In this document: piece after piece, positions 8,112 to 17,274 of the stretch
Numbering within the stretch: the first letter of the stretch is position 1
Layout of the letters: each line of letters starts with the position of its first letter
From: an uncultured Oscillospiraceae bacterium
GTDB taxonomy: Bacteria; Bacillota; Clostridia; Oscillospirales; Ruminococcaceae
Direction of reading: 5' to 3'
NCBI GenBank assembly: GCA_934438055.1
Contig: CAKSAY010000002.1
Coordinates: 1 to 64,000, forward strand
Length of the DNA: 64,000 nt
Program-made: the position numbers and the translations under genes
Notes under the pieces: model-generated
Told to the model about the DNA's origin: nothing
The model's database searches: none
The model's input: only the letters and a program-made list of their open reading frames with translations

Positions 8112-9059
8112 CTACATCTTATATTCCGAATCAGAGCCGTTCCCCTCACAAATAACAGGAGAAAGCTGCAAATTCGGTTCTTTTTCTTTGAGTTTGTTTT
8201 GAAAAGATTTTTTAAAATTCTCCAACTCATCATGGCTCATCTTTTGCACAACAGATGTCAAAGCTTGATTGTCAAACAAAGAACCGGCCAAAAAGTTTAG
8301 TCGCACAACCTCATGGCGAAGATCGTCAAGGTAAGCTTGTCCAAGCTCGGCAGCTTTCTCAAGATAGGAAATATATCCTTTCAATCGTTGTGCATCTTCT
8401 CGTTGAAAACTGCTTGTCCCCAAACTCTTAACAATTTCGTGTGCATTGCACCCGGATAATTCATATTGATAAAATCCTTTCACAACGCCTGCCTCTCTCT
8501 GTGACGGAACAGCCACAAACGACCATTCATACGCATCCACAGGCTCATCTAAAATAATATAACATAACTTTCCGTTATAAGTTTCTCCCTTACGATGTGT
8601 GCATCCCTCTGCCTCGTCTGCACCGCAAATGCTACAAACATGGCGGTTCATTCGGCATCCAATGCTCACCTCCTTTTTAATGCCAGCCTCAATTTCTGTG
8701 ATTAAATCTAAGCAACGTGCATTTCTCACCATATAAGCGCGTGCCTTTAAGCATCTATAGGGCGTTCCATACTGCGTCGTCTTTCCGGGCACTGTTTCCA
8801 CACTTGTGTCAAAAATCCGTGCGCTTTGGTTCATCCCTCTTGCGTCATGATCAAATACGCCTGTTTTTCCGATAAAAAGTCTGGCCAACCCCTCCAACGC
8901 CTCCGGCGTAAAGGCTTCACCGTCTCTATCTACCTCGTTATCGCAGAGTATAACCGAAAATACATATAAATCCTTCAACGGAAATTCACGCCTTGTAAAA
9001 CGATTAATTCGTTCCTGATCGGCATTGGTAATTTCTGTTGATTTGATAGTTTGTTCCAT
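8112..9059 (-). CDS. Prohead maturation protease with helical C-terminal extension
   Basis: A 315-residue protein. The N-terminal two thirds match prohead protease patterns: a DRDGEAFTPEAL strand, His in VFDHDA, Ser in KKEVSIGC and EWSFVAVPSQREAGV. Between them is a Cys-rich insert (CSICG and CTH) that may bind zinc. The C-terminal 100 residues are charged and helical, as in protease-scaffold fusions. In a phage it would cleave scaffold and capsid during head assembly. It follows the portal gene after 12 nt, with a TAAAAAGGAGGAAAT ribosome binding site. Confidence 0.75.
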   Translation of the reverse strand: MEQTIKSTEITNADQERINRFTRREFPLKDLYVFSVILCDNEVDRDGEAFTPEALEGLARLFIGKTGVFDHDARGMNQSARIFDTSVETVPGKTTQYGTPYRCLKARAYMVRNARCLDLITEIEAGIKKEVSIGCRMNRHVCSICGADEAEGCTHRKGETYNGKLCYIILDEPVDAYEWSFVAVPSQREAGVVKGFYQYELSGCNAHEIVKSLGTSSFQREDAQRLKGYISYLEKAAELGQAYLDDLRHEVVRLNFLAGSLFDNQALTSVVQKMSHDELENFKKSFQNKLKEKEPNLQLSPVICEGNGSDSEYKM

Positions 9060-9071
9060 ATTTCCTCCTTT

Positions 9072-10289
9072 TTAAATAGTAATTTCACTTGTTTCGTTTT
9101 CAACGCTAATGTTAACGGGAATTGGTTCAGGCTCTATGTTGTTGCTCAATTCAATCTGTTCGGCCTGTGCGTTATAAAGTCGAATGCGCGCTGCATCGAG
9201 TTGATCCTCAAAGCTTAAAATATCCCATTGAATTTGATAATCAGTACGCATTCCATTTAAAGCAAGGAATGCATTGCAAATTTTATCAATCACCGGATCG
9301 AGCAGTCGTCTATAATAGGCAATTTCCCCATTGAGTGCGTCAGCCTGCTGCTGACTCATCCTCTCTGTCGTGCTCCAACTAAGCCCTAACATAAACGGCG
9401 GAAGAGAGAGTTTAGCAACAATTTGTTCGAGCATCTGTCTTACAGGAACCTCACAGTCTAAAATTTGGTTATCCGCACCAATAACCTTAACATCCACATC
9501 ACCGACAGCAACAAAATCACGTATATCCCCATATCGGGCAGCTTTCATTCCCTCTGACCACTCTTTAGCAATCTGTTCGGCGCGCTCCTTTGCATAAGCC
9601 TGGTCTATTCCATCACCTGACGGTTTATAGGTCACTGCAAAGCGCAAATTGCCAACCCTGTCAAAATTAAGTCCAATTGATTGATAAACCTTCAATAAAA
9701 TAGAAGTTACAAATGGCAGGCTATGTAGAATAGATTGACCCGTTACCTCGCCTGGAATTGGATTGAGTGCAGTAAACATAACAAGCTGTGGATCTTTAAT
9801 AGGCACCGGTTCTCCAGTAGGCGGTCGTCGACAAAGTTTAATTTTAAAAGGATTCACATCCTTTTTAATCACCACATCATCCAGCGCAGCATTATAAAGT
9901 CCTGCAATTGACCTTTTATCAGAAGATAAAACAATTTCTCCCACAGCATTTCCATACATCAACAAGCTGTCAAGATAAGAATATATAAAGTGTTCAATTC
10001 CTCTCGCACTTCCTCCAACCCGAACGGTAGCTGCAAAAATATTCAAAGCTTTTTCAATCCTTTTATCTTCACAGCGAAAACGAAACCCGCCAATCAATCT
10101 TTCAATTTTATATAGAGCAGAGTCGATGACCGGCACCGCCTCTCGCATTGCGTCGTAAAGCCTTGTCTCAGGGGTTGCGAATGGAATATAATTGTCAAGC
10201 TGGGAGAAAGGCTGCGATTGTGTTGGTCGGGTTTGTGGCTGTGAGACAACTGTGGTTTTGCGCTTCTTTTTCTTTTTAAACGGTAACAT
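9072..10289 (-). CDS. Phage portal protein
   Basis: A 405-residue portal that would form the dodecameric DNA gate of the head. The region GNLRFAVTYKPSGDG through LSLPPFMLGLSWSTTERMSQQ and ADALNGEIAYYRRLLDPVID is typical of portals. The start is the ATG at 10289 (MLPFKKKKKRK), preceded by AAGGAGGTGCCA; the N-terminus is very basic. The upstream frame lacks a ribosome binding site. Gene intact, 45 nt after the large terminase. Confidence 0.8.
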   Translation of the reverse strand: MLPFKKKKKRKTTVVSQPQTRPTQSQPFSQLDNYIPFATPETRLYDAMREAVPVIDSALYKIERLIGGFRFRCEDKRIEKALNIFAATVRVGGSARGIEHFIYSYLDSLLMYGNAVGEIVLSSDKRSIAGLYNAALDDVVIKKDVNPFKIKLCRRPPTGEPVPIKDPQLVMFTALNPIPGEVTGQSILHSLPFVTSILLKVYQSIGLNFDRVGNLRFAVTYKPSGDGIDQAYAKERAEQIAKEWSEGMKAARYGDIRDFVAVGDVDVKVIGADNQILDCEVPVRQMLEQIVAKLSLPPFMLGLSWSTTERMSQQQADALNGEIAYYRRLLDPVIDKICNAFLALNGMRTDYQIQWDILSFEDQLDAARIRLYNAQAEQIELSNNIEPEPIPVNISVENETSEITI

Positions 10290-10334
10290 TGGCACCTCCT
10301 TAATGTAAGTTTGTTCTATCAGCATTTTATCCAA

Positions 10335-11591
10335 CTATTTTCGCGCCGCTGACAGAACAAAAAATGGATCGTTATTATCACGAAAAACAGTGTTGACAAA
10401 ATAACGTACGTCGTCCATGGCATGATCGTTTTCTTTTTTCACAGAATCAATGCGTTTGTTTTCATCCCAGCAATAAAGATAGAATTCTCGAATCGTATCT
10501 TTACATGAAGAATGGAATAAAATTTTTCTTTGCGTAAGCGCATTGCTCACCAGATTAATTCCTCCCATAACATCGTTGTTTGCCGGCTGAATATGAAACC
10601 GATTATGCCGTCGAATGCACTCAATGAAGCTTGTGGCAGACGGGTCAACAATGACATCCTCAATCTTTCGATTTCCGGCAAGGGTGCAAAGTTCTTGATA
10701 ATACTCCTCATCTGTTTTGTGCGTCTTTTCTTTTTTAGAATCAAAATAGTATTCACAAATACGAATCCATTGCTCTCCTGATTTCCCCCAAAGTCCGAAA
10801 GAAGCCGGATTGGTAATGCCATAATCGCAGGAAATATAATAAGAGCAAAAGTGATCGGGAAGTTTGTCTATCACATGTTTATCAGGATGAAACATAGGAT
10901 AAACCTGTCCATTTTGCGCCGACCATTTTCCTAAAACAAACCTTTCATAAAAGGCTCCCGTATATAAAGACGCATAGCGACGGCGCATTTTTTTGGAAAG
11001 GGACGGATTGTCTCGCATATCAAAATGAAGATATACTGCCTTTTTCTGTTCTGCCTTTTGAATCCATTCTTGATAAAACCAATGGAAAGGGTGTTCCGGA
11101 TTACAGTTAAACCAAAACTTAGAACCGGCAACAGAACAACGAGCTAAAGCTTGTTCTACAAAGGAGCGTGGCATTAATGCAACCTCATCAAGCATAATGC
11201 CGGCAAGCGTCATGCCTTGAATCAACGCAGCAGAGCCCTCATCCTTTCCGCCAAAGAGATAAAACCGATTTGAACGATTTTTGTAGGTGAGAACAAGGAA
11301 GTTTTGAGATGTCTTTTGCTCGATGACAAAACCAAACGACCGCAAATTTTCTATGAGAGGGGTGACAACATTTCTTTTTAAAGCAGTCACAGTCTTTCCG
11401 CAAAGAGCAAAATTATAATTGTCAAAATAAGCAAATGCCCAAAGAATAAACGATAAAGACATACAAACTGTTTTGCCGCTTCTAACAGCGCCATCGCAGA
11501 TAATTGCATCATAGTCACAATATTTGCTGTTTGCACACCACCAGCTAAAAACCATCAGTTGTTTTTTTGAAAAGTGTTTAAATTTCTCCAT
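10335..11591 (-). CDS. terL: Phage terminase large subunit (packaging ATPase and nuclease)
   Basis: A 418-residue terminase of the PBSX / Terminase_6 type. The Walker A-like motif is GAVRSGKT, Walker B is IMLDEVA and the RNase H-like nuclease begins with ISCDYGITNP with a later DVIVDPSA strand and an acidic DHAMDDVRYF end. All key acidic residues are present, so packaging activity is plausible. The start is the ATG at 11591 because AGGAGG lies 6 nt before it; it overlaps the small subunit gene by 14 nt. Confidence 0.85.
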   Translation of the reverse strand: MEKFKHFSKKQLMVFSWWCANSKYCDYDAIICDGAVRSGKTVCMSLSFILWAFAYFDNYNFALCGKTVTALKRNVVTPLIENLRSFGFVIEQKTSQNFLVLTYKNRSNRFYLFGGKDEGSAALIQGMTLAGIMLDEVALMPRSFVEQALARCSVAGSKFWFNCNPEHPFHWFYQEWIQKAEQKKAVYLHFDMRDNPSLSKKMRRRYASLYTGAFYERFVLGKWSAQNGQVYPMFHPDKHVIDKLPDHFCSYYISCDYGITNPASFGLWGKSGEQWIRICEYYFDSKKEKTHKTDEEYYQELCTLAGNRKIEDVIVDPSATSFIECIRRHNRFHIQPANNDVMGGINLVSNALTQRKILFHSSCKDTIREFYLYCWDENKRIDSVKKENDHAMDDVRYFVNTVFRDNNDPFFVLSAARK

Positions 11592-12096
11592 CCTCATCCT
11601 CCTCTCCATTCAAATCTTGTTGACGAATTGCCTGTGCGCTTTCCTGAATTGCCTGATAAAAAGCAGCGGCACTATCGGTGCCGGATTCATATTGTGAGAT
11701 TTCATCCAACTTGTCCAAAGCCTTTAGCCTATCAAACAACTTTACCTCAAAGGCGCCGTCTTTTTGCTTTTTAAATTCAGAGACTAAAAACAAATCCAGC
11801 TTGTCAATCTCCTCATCCGTTAAGCTTTCATGCGAAATTGCTAATTTAACAGCATCATTACATCTACCAAAAGCTAGACGAAGCACACCGGCCAATAATT
11901 TTTGTTTGTATAGTATTTGCGTGAGCTTTTGTTCGTTTCTTTCAATGTCTTCCTGAATGTTTTTCTTCAGCAAAAGTTTTGCACTGGACTTCTCCGCTGT
12001 GCTCGAGGGAAATCCAGCATGAATTGCCGCCTCCTTTGGATTATGCAAATTTGCATAATAATAACAAAACAGTTTTTCTTTTTCCGTAAGCGAAAT
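11578..12096 (-). CDS. terS: Phage terminase small subunit, apparent ATT start
   Basis: About 172 residues. The LTEKEKLFCYYYANLHNPKEAAIHAGF start is the classic small-terminase helix-turn-helix that recognises packaging DNA. No ATG, GTG or TTG is usable: the perfect AAGGAGGTG ribosome binding site points to the ATT codon at 12096, exactly where homologues start. An upstream TTG-started frame would begin inside the terminator hairpin at 12144-12171. ATT starts are rare and poorly translated, so expression may be deliberately low, or an original ATG may have been lost. Confidence 0.7.
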   Translation of the reverse strand: MSLTEKEKLFCYYYANLHNPKEAAIHAGFPSSTAEKSSAKLLLKKNIQEDIERNEQKLTQILYKQKLLAGVLRLAFGRCNDAVKLAISHESLTDEEIDKLDLFLVSEFKKQKDGAFEVKLFDRLKALDKLDEISQYESGTDSAAAFYQAIQESAQAIRQQDLNGEEDEDGEI

Positions 12097-12143
12097 TCTT
12101 TTCACCTCCTTAAAACCCTTTCCATATATGATCGAAAATAAAG

Positions 12144-12171
12144 AAAAAGTTGCACACAAACGTGCAACTTT
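12144..12171 (-). terminator. Terminator between the LCP-like gene and the phage-like operon
   Basis: Stem AAAGTTGCAC (12146-12155) with its partner at 12162-12171, loop ACAAAC, and runs of A and T outside. It should end the LCP-like transcript, leaving only about 48 nt before the small terminase, in which I see no convincing promoter. Confidence 0.8.
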
Positions 12172-12206
12172 TTTTAAAACAGTCCATATTTAACAGTTTA
12201 TTCACA

Positions 12207-13052
12207 CTATGGCTTATCAAAATCTGTCGAAAAAACAGCTCTTGTGTCATCTGTTACTGTGAGCCGATTACCCACATTTTGTTCCTCCACAGCATCCTTT
12301 TTCACAGTGGCATTATGGTCAATCATCATCTGCTCCCAGCCCTTTCTGAAATATTCAAAGTCATAGGCTGTCAGGTCAGTGTCTGTGTTGGTTCCCAAAA
12401 GGCTAAAAAAACTTTGCAGTCTCCCAAGCAATGATTCATTGCATCGCTGAGCTGCTAAACTACACAGAGCCTCAACCGCATAATCACTTCTCATCAAGAC
12501 GCAAAATCTCCGACCATCAATTGCCTGCCGTCCCGGCTGCAAAATCAATTCCTCCCCATTAGCATCTTGATAGGCAATTTGCTCATCTACATTCCATTCC
12601 ATTCCACCCAAATAGTCCACTAGGGTAGTTAAACTGGCATCATCAATCCGAACCGTTCGATCTATTTCAATAAAAAATAAATTTTCAACGCCTTTCTTTG
12701 CCATCTCGATGCCACCATAGTCATACAATCCCGCAATCGAATCTGTCCGTACATTTACAGTGGATTGCAAATCAGCTGGAATCTGAGCAATAGCAACGCT
12801 GTTCTCATACGCATTTATCTGAAGTAATATATACGTATCTGCAATATCAGAACGGTTTTTGCAAAGCATCAATAAAATATTTAATACTTCGTCTTCCCCC
12901 GGCTGATAACGCTGTTGAACCGTTGTGTTTGTCTGCACAATCACCGGTTCCTGCGATTGGATAAGCGTGGTCACCGCCAACACACCAATGCCAAACAAGA
13001 GGATGAAAGCTAGCGTAAAAGACTTTATGAATAGAGGCCAATTTTTATTCAT
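12207..13052 (-). CDS. LytR-CpsA-Psr-like membrane protein with altered catalytic residues
   Basis: A 281-residue protein: short cytoplasmic start, one membrane helix (about 9-30) and an extracytoplasmic LCP-like domain. LCP enzymes transfer glycopolymers to peptidoglycan. Here the conserved SIPRD core reads IPADL, so the key Arg is Ala, and the RQ motif near the end reads AAQR. The SD..DT element (RSDIADTYILL) and LVDYLGGM remain. I think it is a divergent, perhaps non-enzymatic member. The start is the ATG at 13052, preceded by GGGGAGG. Confidence 0.7.
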   Translation of the reverse strand: MNKNWPLFIKSFTLAFILLFGIGVLAVTTLIQSQEPVIVQTNTTVQQRYQPGEDEVLNILLMLCKNRSDIADTYILLQINAYENSVAIAQIPADLQSTVNVRTDSIAGLYDYGGIEMAKKGVENLFFIEIDRTVRIDDASLTTLVDYLGGMEWNVDEQIAYQDANGEELILQPGRQAIDGRRFCVLMRSDYAVEALCSLAAQRCNESLLGRLQSFFSLLGTNTDTDLTAYDFEYFRKGWEQMMIDHNATVKKDAVEEQNVGNRLTVTDDTRAVFSTDFDKP

Positions 13053-13112
13053 AGAAACCTCCCCTGCCCAAAAATGATAATCTCTCATCTCCATTATGCC
13101 CAAATAACAGCA

Positions 13113-13361
13113 CTATAAACAAGAATTCCCAAGTAAAGCCCTTTCCAGACCCTTAGGCTGCGAATCTCTTCCTATGGCTTTAATGGCCGTATTGTTCGCA
13201 CAACGAGTAATGCATAACAAACGATTTATCTCTGCCTCTTTGCGAAAACAGCTGCTATTGTGTAAAGCATCCATAAAACTTGCATTAGGGTAGTGCCTAT
13301 TCACATATTTTACACCTTCTGCTAAAACGTCTCCGCAATCATCCCAAAAATTTTGCGACAA
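13113..13361 (-). CDS. Small uncharacterised ORF
   Basis: 82 codons from a TTG with no good ribosome binding site. A different frame starts upstream with ATGGAG and soon stops (about 19 codons), so this may be a frameshifted small gene. The sequence, with several Cys and an EAEINRLLCITRC segment, matches no family I know. It lies just upstream of the LCP-like gene on the same strand. Confidence 0.3.
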   Translation of the reverse strand: MSQNFWDDCGDVLAEGVKYVNRHYPNASFMDALHNSSCFRKEAEINRLLCITRCANNTAIKAIGRDSQPKGLERALLGNSCL

Positions 13362-13553
13362 AAAAGCACGGCAATCTCCATCATTTCATGATGCTTTCCA
13401 GAGCATGAAAATTATCTGATTCCCGCAAATATCTCTATCAAACACAATAGTTATCCCCCCTATTTGCGCAAACAGGCTTGCATAAGCCATTTTCGTCTTT
13501 CTCCATAAAAAACCATTTCGTTCCCATCTAAAAAAGCTACAAATAAAAAAATC

Positions 13554-13581
13554 CCCATAACCGAAGCACTCCGGCTATGGG
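13554..13581 (-). terminator. Terminator of the ftsEX-ctpA operon
   Basis: A 10-bp stem with one mismatch (CCCATAACCG at 13554-13563 against CGGCTATGGG at 13572-13581) with a T-rich tail on the minus strand, directly after the ctpA stop. Confidence 0.7.
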
Positions 13582-13591
13582 AAAAATCCAA

Positions 13592-14797
13592 TTATTCAGA
13601 CTGCTGGGACGTATTTAACACCTCAATCGCCTTTTTATACTGTGGATCCTGATCCAACGGCAAAGTTCCCTGATTATAAGCAGTCAATTCCTGATCGGTT
13701 AGCTTCACCTCAAAGTCCGGCGTAAGACCAACGCCGTTAAAATTCTGCCCATTTGCAGGATTAAAATAGCCAACTGTAATTTTAACCGCACTTCCATCAC
13801 GCAATGTATGTGTTTCCTGCATAACGCCTTTACCGTAAGTCGTCGTTCCCACCTGCTGCGCCTTGCCATAGTCTTTCAAATCAGCAGCAAATAACTCCGC
13901 AGCGCTAGCAGTGTTTTTATCAGTGATAACAACCATTGGAAGATCAATTTCATTTTTATCAGAAGTAGCAAGCGTTTGCGTTGTCCCATCCTTTTTGGTT
14001 TCGGTAACAATAACGCCCTCAGGCAAGAGCGGATCGAGCATTTTGCAGACGCTGTCTAAGGAGCCGCCGTTATTGCCTCGTAAATCAAACACCAATGATT
14101 TCGCTCCCTGCTTGACCATATCATTCAGAGCCGTCTGAAATTGCGCATTTGCATTGTCATTAAAATCCTTAATTTGAATATATCCAACAGAACTATCCAA
14201 ATGGGCATTCACCCAATTTGGAACCAGCTTTTGTCTAGTCATCTGCACCTGTGTGTCAACACCCTCATGACGATAGGTTACATTCACGGTAGTGCCCGGA
14301 TCTCCTTCCAATAAACCGGCAGCGTCTTGAAAGCTAAGCTGCTTTAAATCCTGCCCATCCACAGCGATAATAAAATCTCCAGCCTGAACCCCCGAACTGC
14401 TCGCAGGAGAGTTTTCCATCACAGAAATAACTGCAAGATAACCGCTGGTGTCTGAAGTACAGGTAATACCAATGCCGTTCACAACACCATCATAGCCTTG
14501 TTCAAACGATTTCATCTCCTCTGCCGTATAATACTGTGCATAGGGATCATTTAAACCGGCAACATAACCGTCAGCCATGCTATTAACCAATTCAGCTTCA
14601 TCGATATCATTAACATAGTTTGCACGAACATAGCTGTCAATTTCATTCATCTTTTGATCGATTGGATTTTGCTGTGAAAAACCAGAAATCAAATCATTAA
14701 ACATATCCGAAGAAATCATCCATGTAATAGAAAAGGTAACGGCAGCAATGATAATACAAAATGTAATTGCGGCGCCAAGCGAAATTTTTTTATTCAT
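13592..14797 (-). CDS. ctpA: C-terminal processing protease, S41 family
   Basis: A 401-residue serine protease anchored by an N-terminal membrane helix (about 8-28). It has a helical N-terminal region, a PDZ domain (about 100-190, GIGITCTS to VRHEGVD region) and the S41 core. The catalytic Ser is in TASAAELF (about 298) and the Lys in YGKGVMQ (about 323). It degrades or trims exported proteins. It is the last gene of the cell-division cluster ftsE-ftsX-M23-ctpA, where such proteases are often found. Confidence 0.9.
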   Translation of the reverse strand: MNKKISLGAAITFCIIIAAVTFSITWMISSDMFNDLISGFSQQNPIDQKMNEIDSYVRANYVNDIDEAELVNSMADGYVAGLNDPYAQYYTAEEMKSFEQGYDGVVNGIGITCTSDTSGYLAVISVMENSPASSSGVQAGDFIIAVDGQDLKQLSFQDAAGLLEGDPGTTVNVTYRHEGVDTQVQMTRQKLVPNWVNAHLDSSVGYIQIKDFNDNANAQFQTALNDMVKQGAKSLVFDLRGNNGGSLDSVCKMLDPLLPEGVIVTETKKDGTTQTLATSDKNEIDLPMVVITDKNTASAAELFAADLKDYGKAQQVGTTTYGKGVMQETHTLRDGSAVKITVGYFNPANGQNFNGVGLTPDFEVKLTDQELTAYNQGTLPLDQDPQYKKAIEVLNTSQQSE

Positions 14798-15090
14798 TTT
14801 CTCTAATCCTTTTTTGATAATGATAGGTCACATCTCAAGCATACCAAGTTAACACTCATTGTCTCTAAATTATCGTCAAACAGGAACATAAAAATCTTTA
14901 CAACGAAACTCGCCTTCCTGAGCCGGATTCAATAGAAACACTGCTACTTAAAAAACGGGGCATCCACCTCTACGTCTACAACAAAGCGACAATCCACGTC
15001 CGGCGGTTCTAACGACAGATGGTTTCATGTCTGAAAAAGGGCAGAAAATTATCAATGCATAACATATAGAACAAAATCACTCTACCCTGT

Positions 15091-16353
15091 TTAAATATAA
15101 TTCAAGGGATTGACACGTTTGCCATCAATCTTCATTTCAAAATGGAGATGATTTCCGGAAGAATTTCCGGTGCTGCCCACATAGCCAATAACCTGACCCT
15201 GCGAAACCCTCTGCCCAACACTAACATTAATGCTGCTGCAATGGGCATATAAAGTCGACGAACCATCGTCATGCATAATCTGCACCATATTACCATAGCT
15301 TTGCATTCCACCCGTGCTATGTCCATCCCAATGCTGCGCTGTAACAACCGTTCCGCTCTTAGATGCATAAATCGGCGTTCCCTTTGGCGCCGCCATGTCA
15401 ACGCCTGTATGAGAACCTCCATAGGGCTGCGAAATGTGATAACTCCCAGCCGGCAATGGGCAGATAAAGCCGCTCGAAGACGCGGGATTATTGCTTGGCG
15501 CACCGTTATTGTTAATGTAATTATTCAAATCCTGATCCGCCGCGGCCTGCGCCTCTGCAAGCTCCTTTTCTGCCTGATTTTGTTTTGCCTGCGTCTGTTG
15601 ATAATTCTGAGAAAGTTGTTTACTCTTATCTTCGCTTTCTCCAAGCTTTGCATTAACGGCATTCGCAGTGGATTGGATATCGTTTTGCACAGAGGCAATT
15701 TGCGATTTTGTGCTTTCCACCTCATTGAGCTTGTCCTGTTCAGACTGTCTAACGCCTTGAAGCTGTGCAGCCTCATCCTCAACAACTTTTTTATCAGCGT
15801 CTAACGAAGCCATCTGTTCGTCCAGTTTATCCTTTAGTTCCTGATCATGCTGTGCAACACGTTTTGTATATTCAAGATTGGAAATAAAGGATCCAAAATC
15901 TTCTGAGCCCAAAAGTGCGTCCAGCCAAGAAGTGCTGCCGTTCATATAATTAGTACGCATACTTTTTTTCAGCTCATCCATAGTTTGATCCACTTCAGCC
16001 TGCTTTTGCGCAATCTCCTGATTCTTCTGATCGATATATGCATTCTTGCTTGAAATTTCTTCATCTAAGCGCATAATCTGCGTAGTTTGATCAGCCTCTT
16101 GCTGGTTCAGTGAATCCAATTGCGCCTGATAATCATCAAGCTGCTCATTGAGCGCATCAATCTGCTGATTGAGCGTCTTCTGATAAACCTCCTCATCTTT
16201 TTTTTCCTGACCTAATGAGTCCAGTTGTTTTTGCAGCTGTTGAATTTCTTTCTGCAAATCCTGTGTTGAAGAAGCGGCTGCCGGCAAAGCCATTCCCATA
16301 AGCATAGCAAAAACCAATAAAATTGAAATCGCAATAGAAAACTTTCTTTTCAT
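15091..16353 (-). CDS. Secreted coiled-coil M23 peptidoglycan hydrolase or activator (EnvC / PcsB-like role)
   Basis: 420 residues: a signal peptide ending near residue 27 (LPAAASS), a long coiled coil rich in Gln/Glu/Leu (about 30-265), a linker, then a LytM/M23 domain. The zinc ligands H315xxxD319 and the HLH motif at about 402-404 are intact, so it may be an active endopeptidase. It sits directly after ftsX, whose extracellular loop is known to activate coiled-coil hydrolases of this build during division; a partnership with FtsEX is a strong inference. Confidence 0.9.
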   Translation of the reverse strand: MKRKFSIAISILLVFAMLMGMALPAAASSTQDLQKEIQQLQKQLDSLGQEKKDEEVYQKTLNQQIDALNEQLDDYQAQLDSLNQQEADQTTQIMRLDEEISSKNAYIDQKNQEIAQKQAEVDQTMDELKKSMRTNYMNGSTSWLDALLGSEDFGSFISNLEYTKRVAQHDQELKDKLDEQMASLDADKKVVEDEAAQLQGVRQSEQDKLNEVESTKSQIASVQNDIQSTANAVNAKLGESEDKSKQLSQNYQQTQAKQNQAEKELAEAQAAADQDLNNYINNNGAPSNNPASSSGFICPLPAGSYHISQPYGGSHTGVDMAAPKGTPIYASKSGTVVTAQHWDGHSTGGMQSYGNMVQIMHDDGSSTLYAHCSSINVSVGQRVSQGQVIGYVGSTGNSSGNHLHFEMKIDGKRVNPLNYI

Positions 16354-16371
16354 TTGAAGAACCTCCCAAGC

Positions 16372-17274
16372 TTAAACCTTTAAATGCTTGCGCAAACTCA
16401 AAACACTTCCCAAGGCTCCGGTGAAAACTCCTGCAAAGAAGAAGCATAAACCAAGAATCCAGCCAATATGCGAAAATGGAATAATACTTTCATACATAGA
16501 CCGTAAAAAGTCAGAAGCATTGTTCATTAAAATATCATTTATAATCGCATATCCAATCCAAGTAGCCCCGAAAGACAAAACAGCAGAGATAAATCCCAGT
16601 GTCATACCCTCAACCAAAAAGGGAATCCGAATAAAATTATTGGTGGCGCCTACCTGCTTCATGATTCCTATTTCCGTACGTCTTGTGAAAACGGTTGCAC
16701 GAATTGTGTTAGAAATAACCACCAAAGAGACAATGACCAAAGCAAGTATAATAACCGAGCCAAAAATAGCAACCGTGTTTTTCAAACTAATAATCGTATC
16801 AGCAGCGCCAGTAGGTGCATTGCTCGAGTCATAAATAGGATAGGTCATTGCTTTATCAATAATAACATTAATATTATTTAAATCATCCGTTGAAACACGG
16901 AAAGAAGCCGGAAGAAAATTATCATCTCCAATGCCCTCGACTAAAGCCTCATCGTTGAGGCTCTTAACATAATCTTCCAAAGCCTGCTCTTTTGATATGT
17001 AAGTGACATTCGTAACGCCGTCTAGCTGCTCTAAGCCTTGTTGCATCTGTTCTGTTTGCTCGGGTGTTGCATCATCTTTTAAAAAAATAACCACATCATT
17101 TTGCTCTTCCACATAGCCAATCATACTGTCAACATTGGCAGTAAGCAAAACAGTTACGCCTACTAAAAGCAAACAAGCGCTTAAAACACCAATTGAAGCT
17201 AGAGACATCAAACGGTTACTCCAAACATTACGAAGCCCTTCTTTAAAGAGATATTTAAGTCCGCTGCTCTTCAT
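16372..17274 (-). CDS. ftsX: Cell-division ABC transporter permease FtsX
   Basis: A 300-residue protein with four membrane segments: one near residues 20-45 and three in the C-terminal half (from about 170, 220 and 265). The large extracellular loop lies between the first two. It couples FtsE ATP hydrolysis to activation of wall hydrolases at the septum. The start overlaps the ftsE end by 20 nt, so the two are translated together. Confidence 0.93.
   Translation of the reverse strand: MKSSGLKYLFKEGLRNVWSNRLMSLASIGVLSACLLLVGVTVLLTANVDSMIGYVEEQNDVVIFLKDDATPEQTEQMQQGLEQLDGVTNVTYISKEQALEDYVKSLNDEALVEGIGDDNFLPASFRVSTDDLNNINVIIDKAMTYPIYDSSNAPTGAADTIISLKNTVAIFGSVIILALVIVSLVVISNTIRATVFTRRTEIGIMKQVGATNNFIRIPFLVEGMTLGFISAVLSFGATWIGYAIINDILMNNASDFLRSMYESIIPFSHIGWILGLCFFFAGVFTGALGSVLSLRKHLKV

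Larger units (their letters stand above)
4501..12100 (-). mobile_element. Prophage-derived head and neck gene operon (nine genes), without integrase, tail or lysis genes
   Basis: Nine tightly packed minus-strand genes in classic phage order: small terminase, large terminase, portal, prohead protease, major capsid, connector-like protein, two small head-tail or tail-like proteins and a tail hub-like protein. Several overlap by 4-23 nt and all are open. The block lies between terminators at 12144-12171 and 4503-4530, with ordinary host genes beyond. I see no integrase, repressor, tail tube, sheath, tape measure, fibre, holin or lysin gene, and no attachment-site repeat. It is a remnant, a satellite-like element or a domesticated capsid locus. 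Confidence 0.75.

Noticed and set aside
13911..14138. 75-codon plus-strand ORF within ctpA
   Set aside because: Shadow of the ctpA reading frame on the other strand, without its own start signals.
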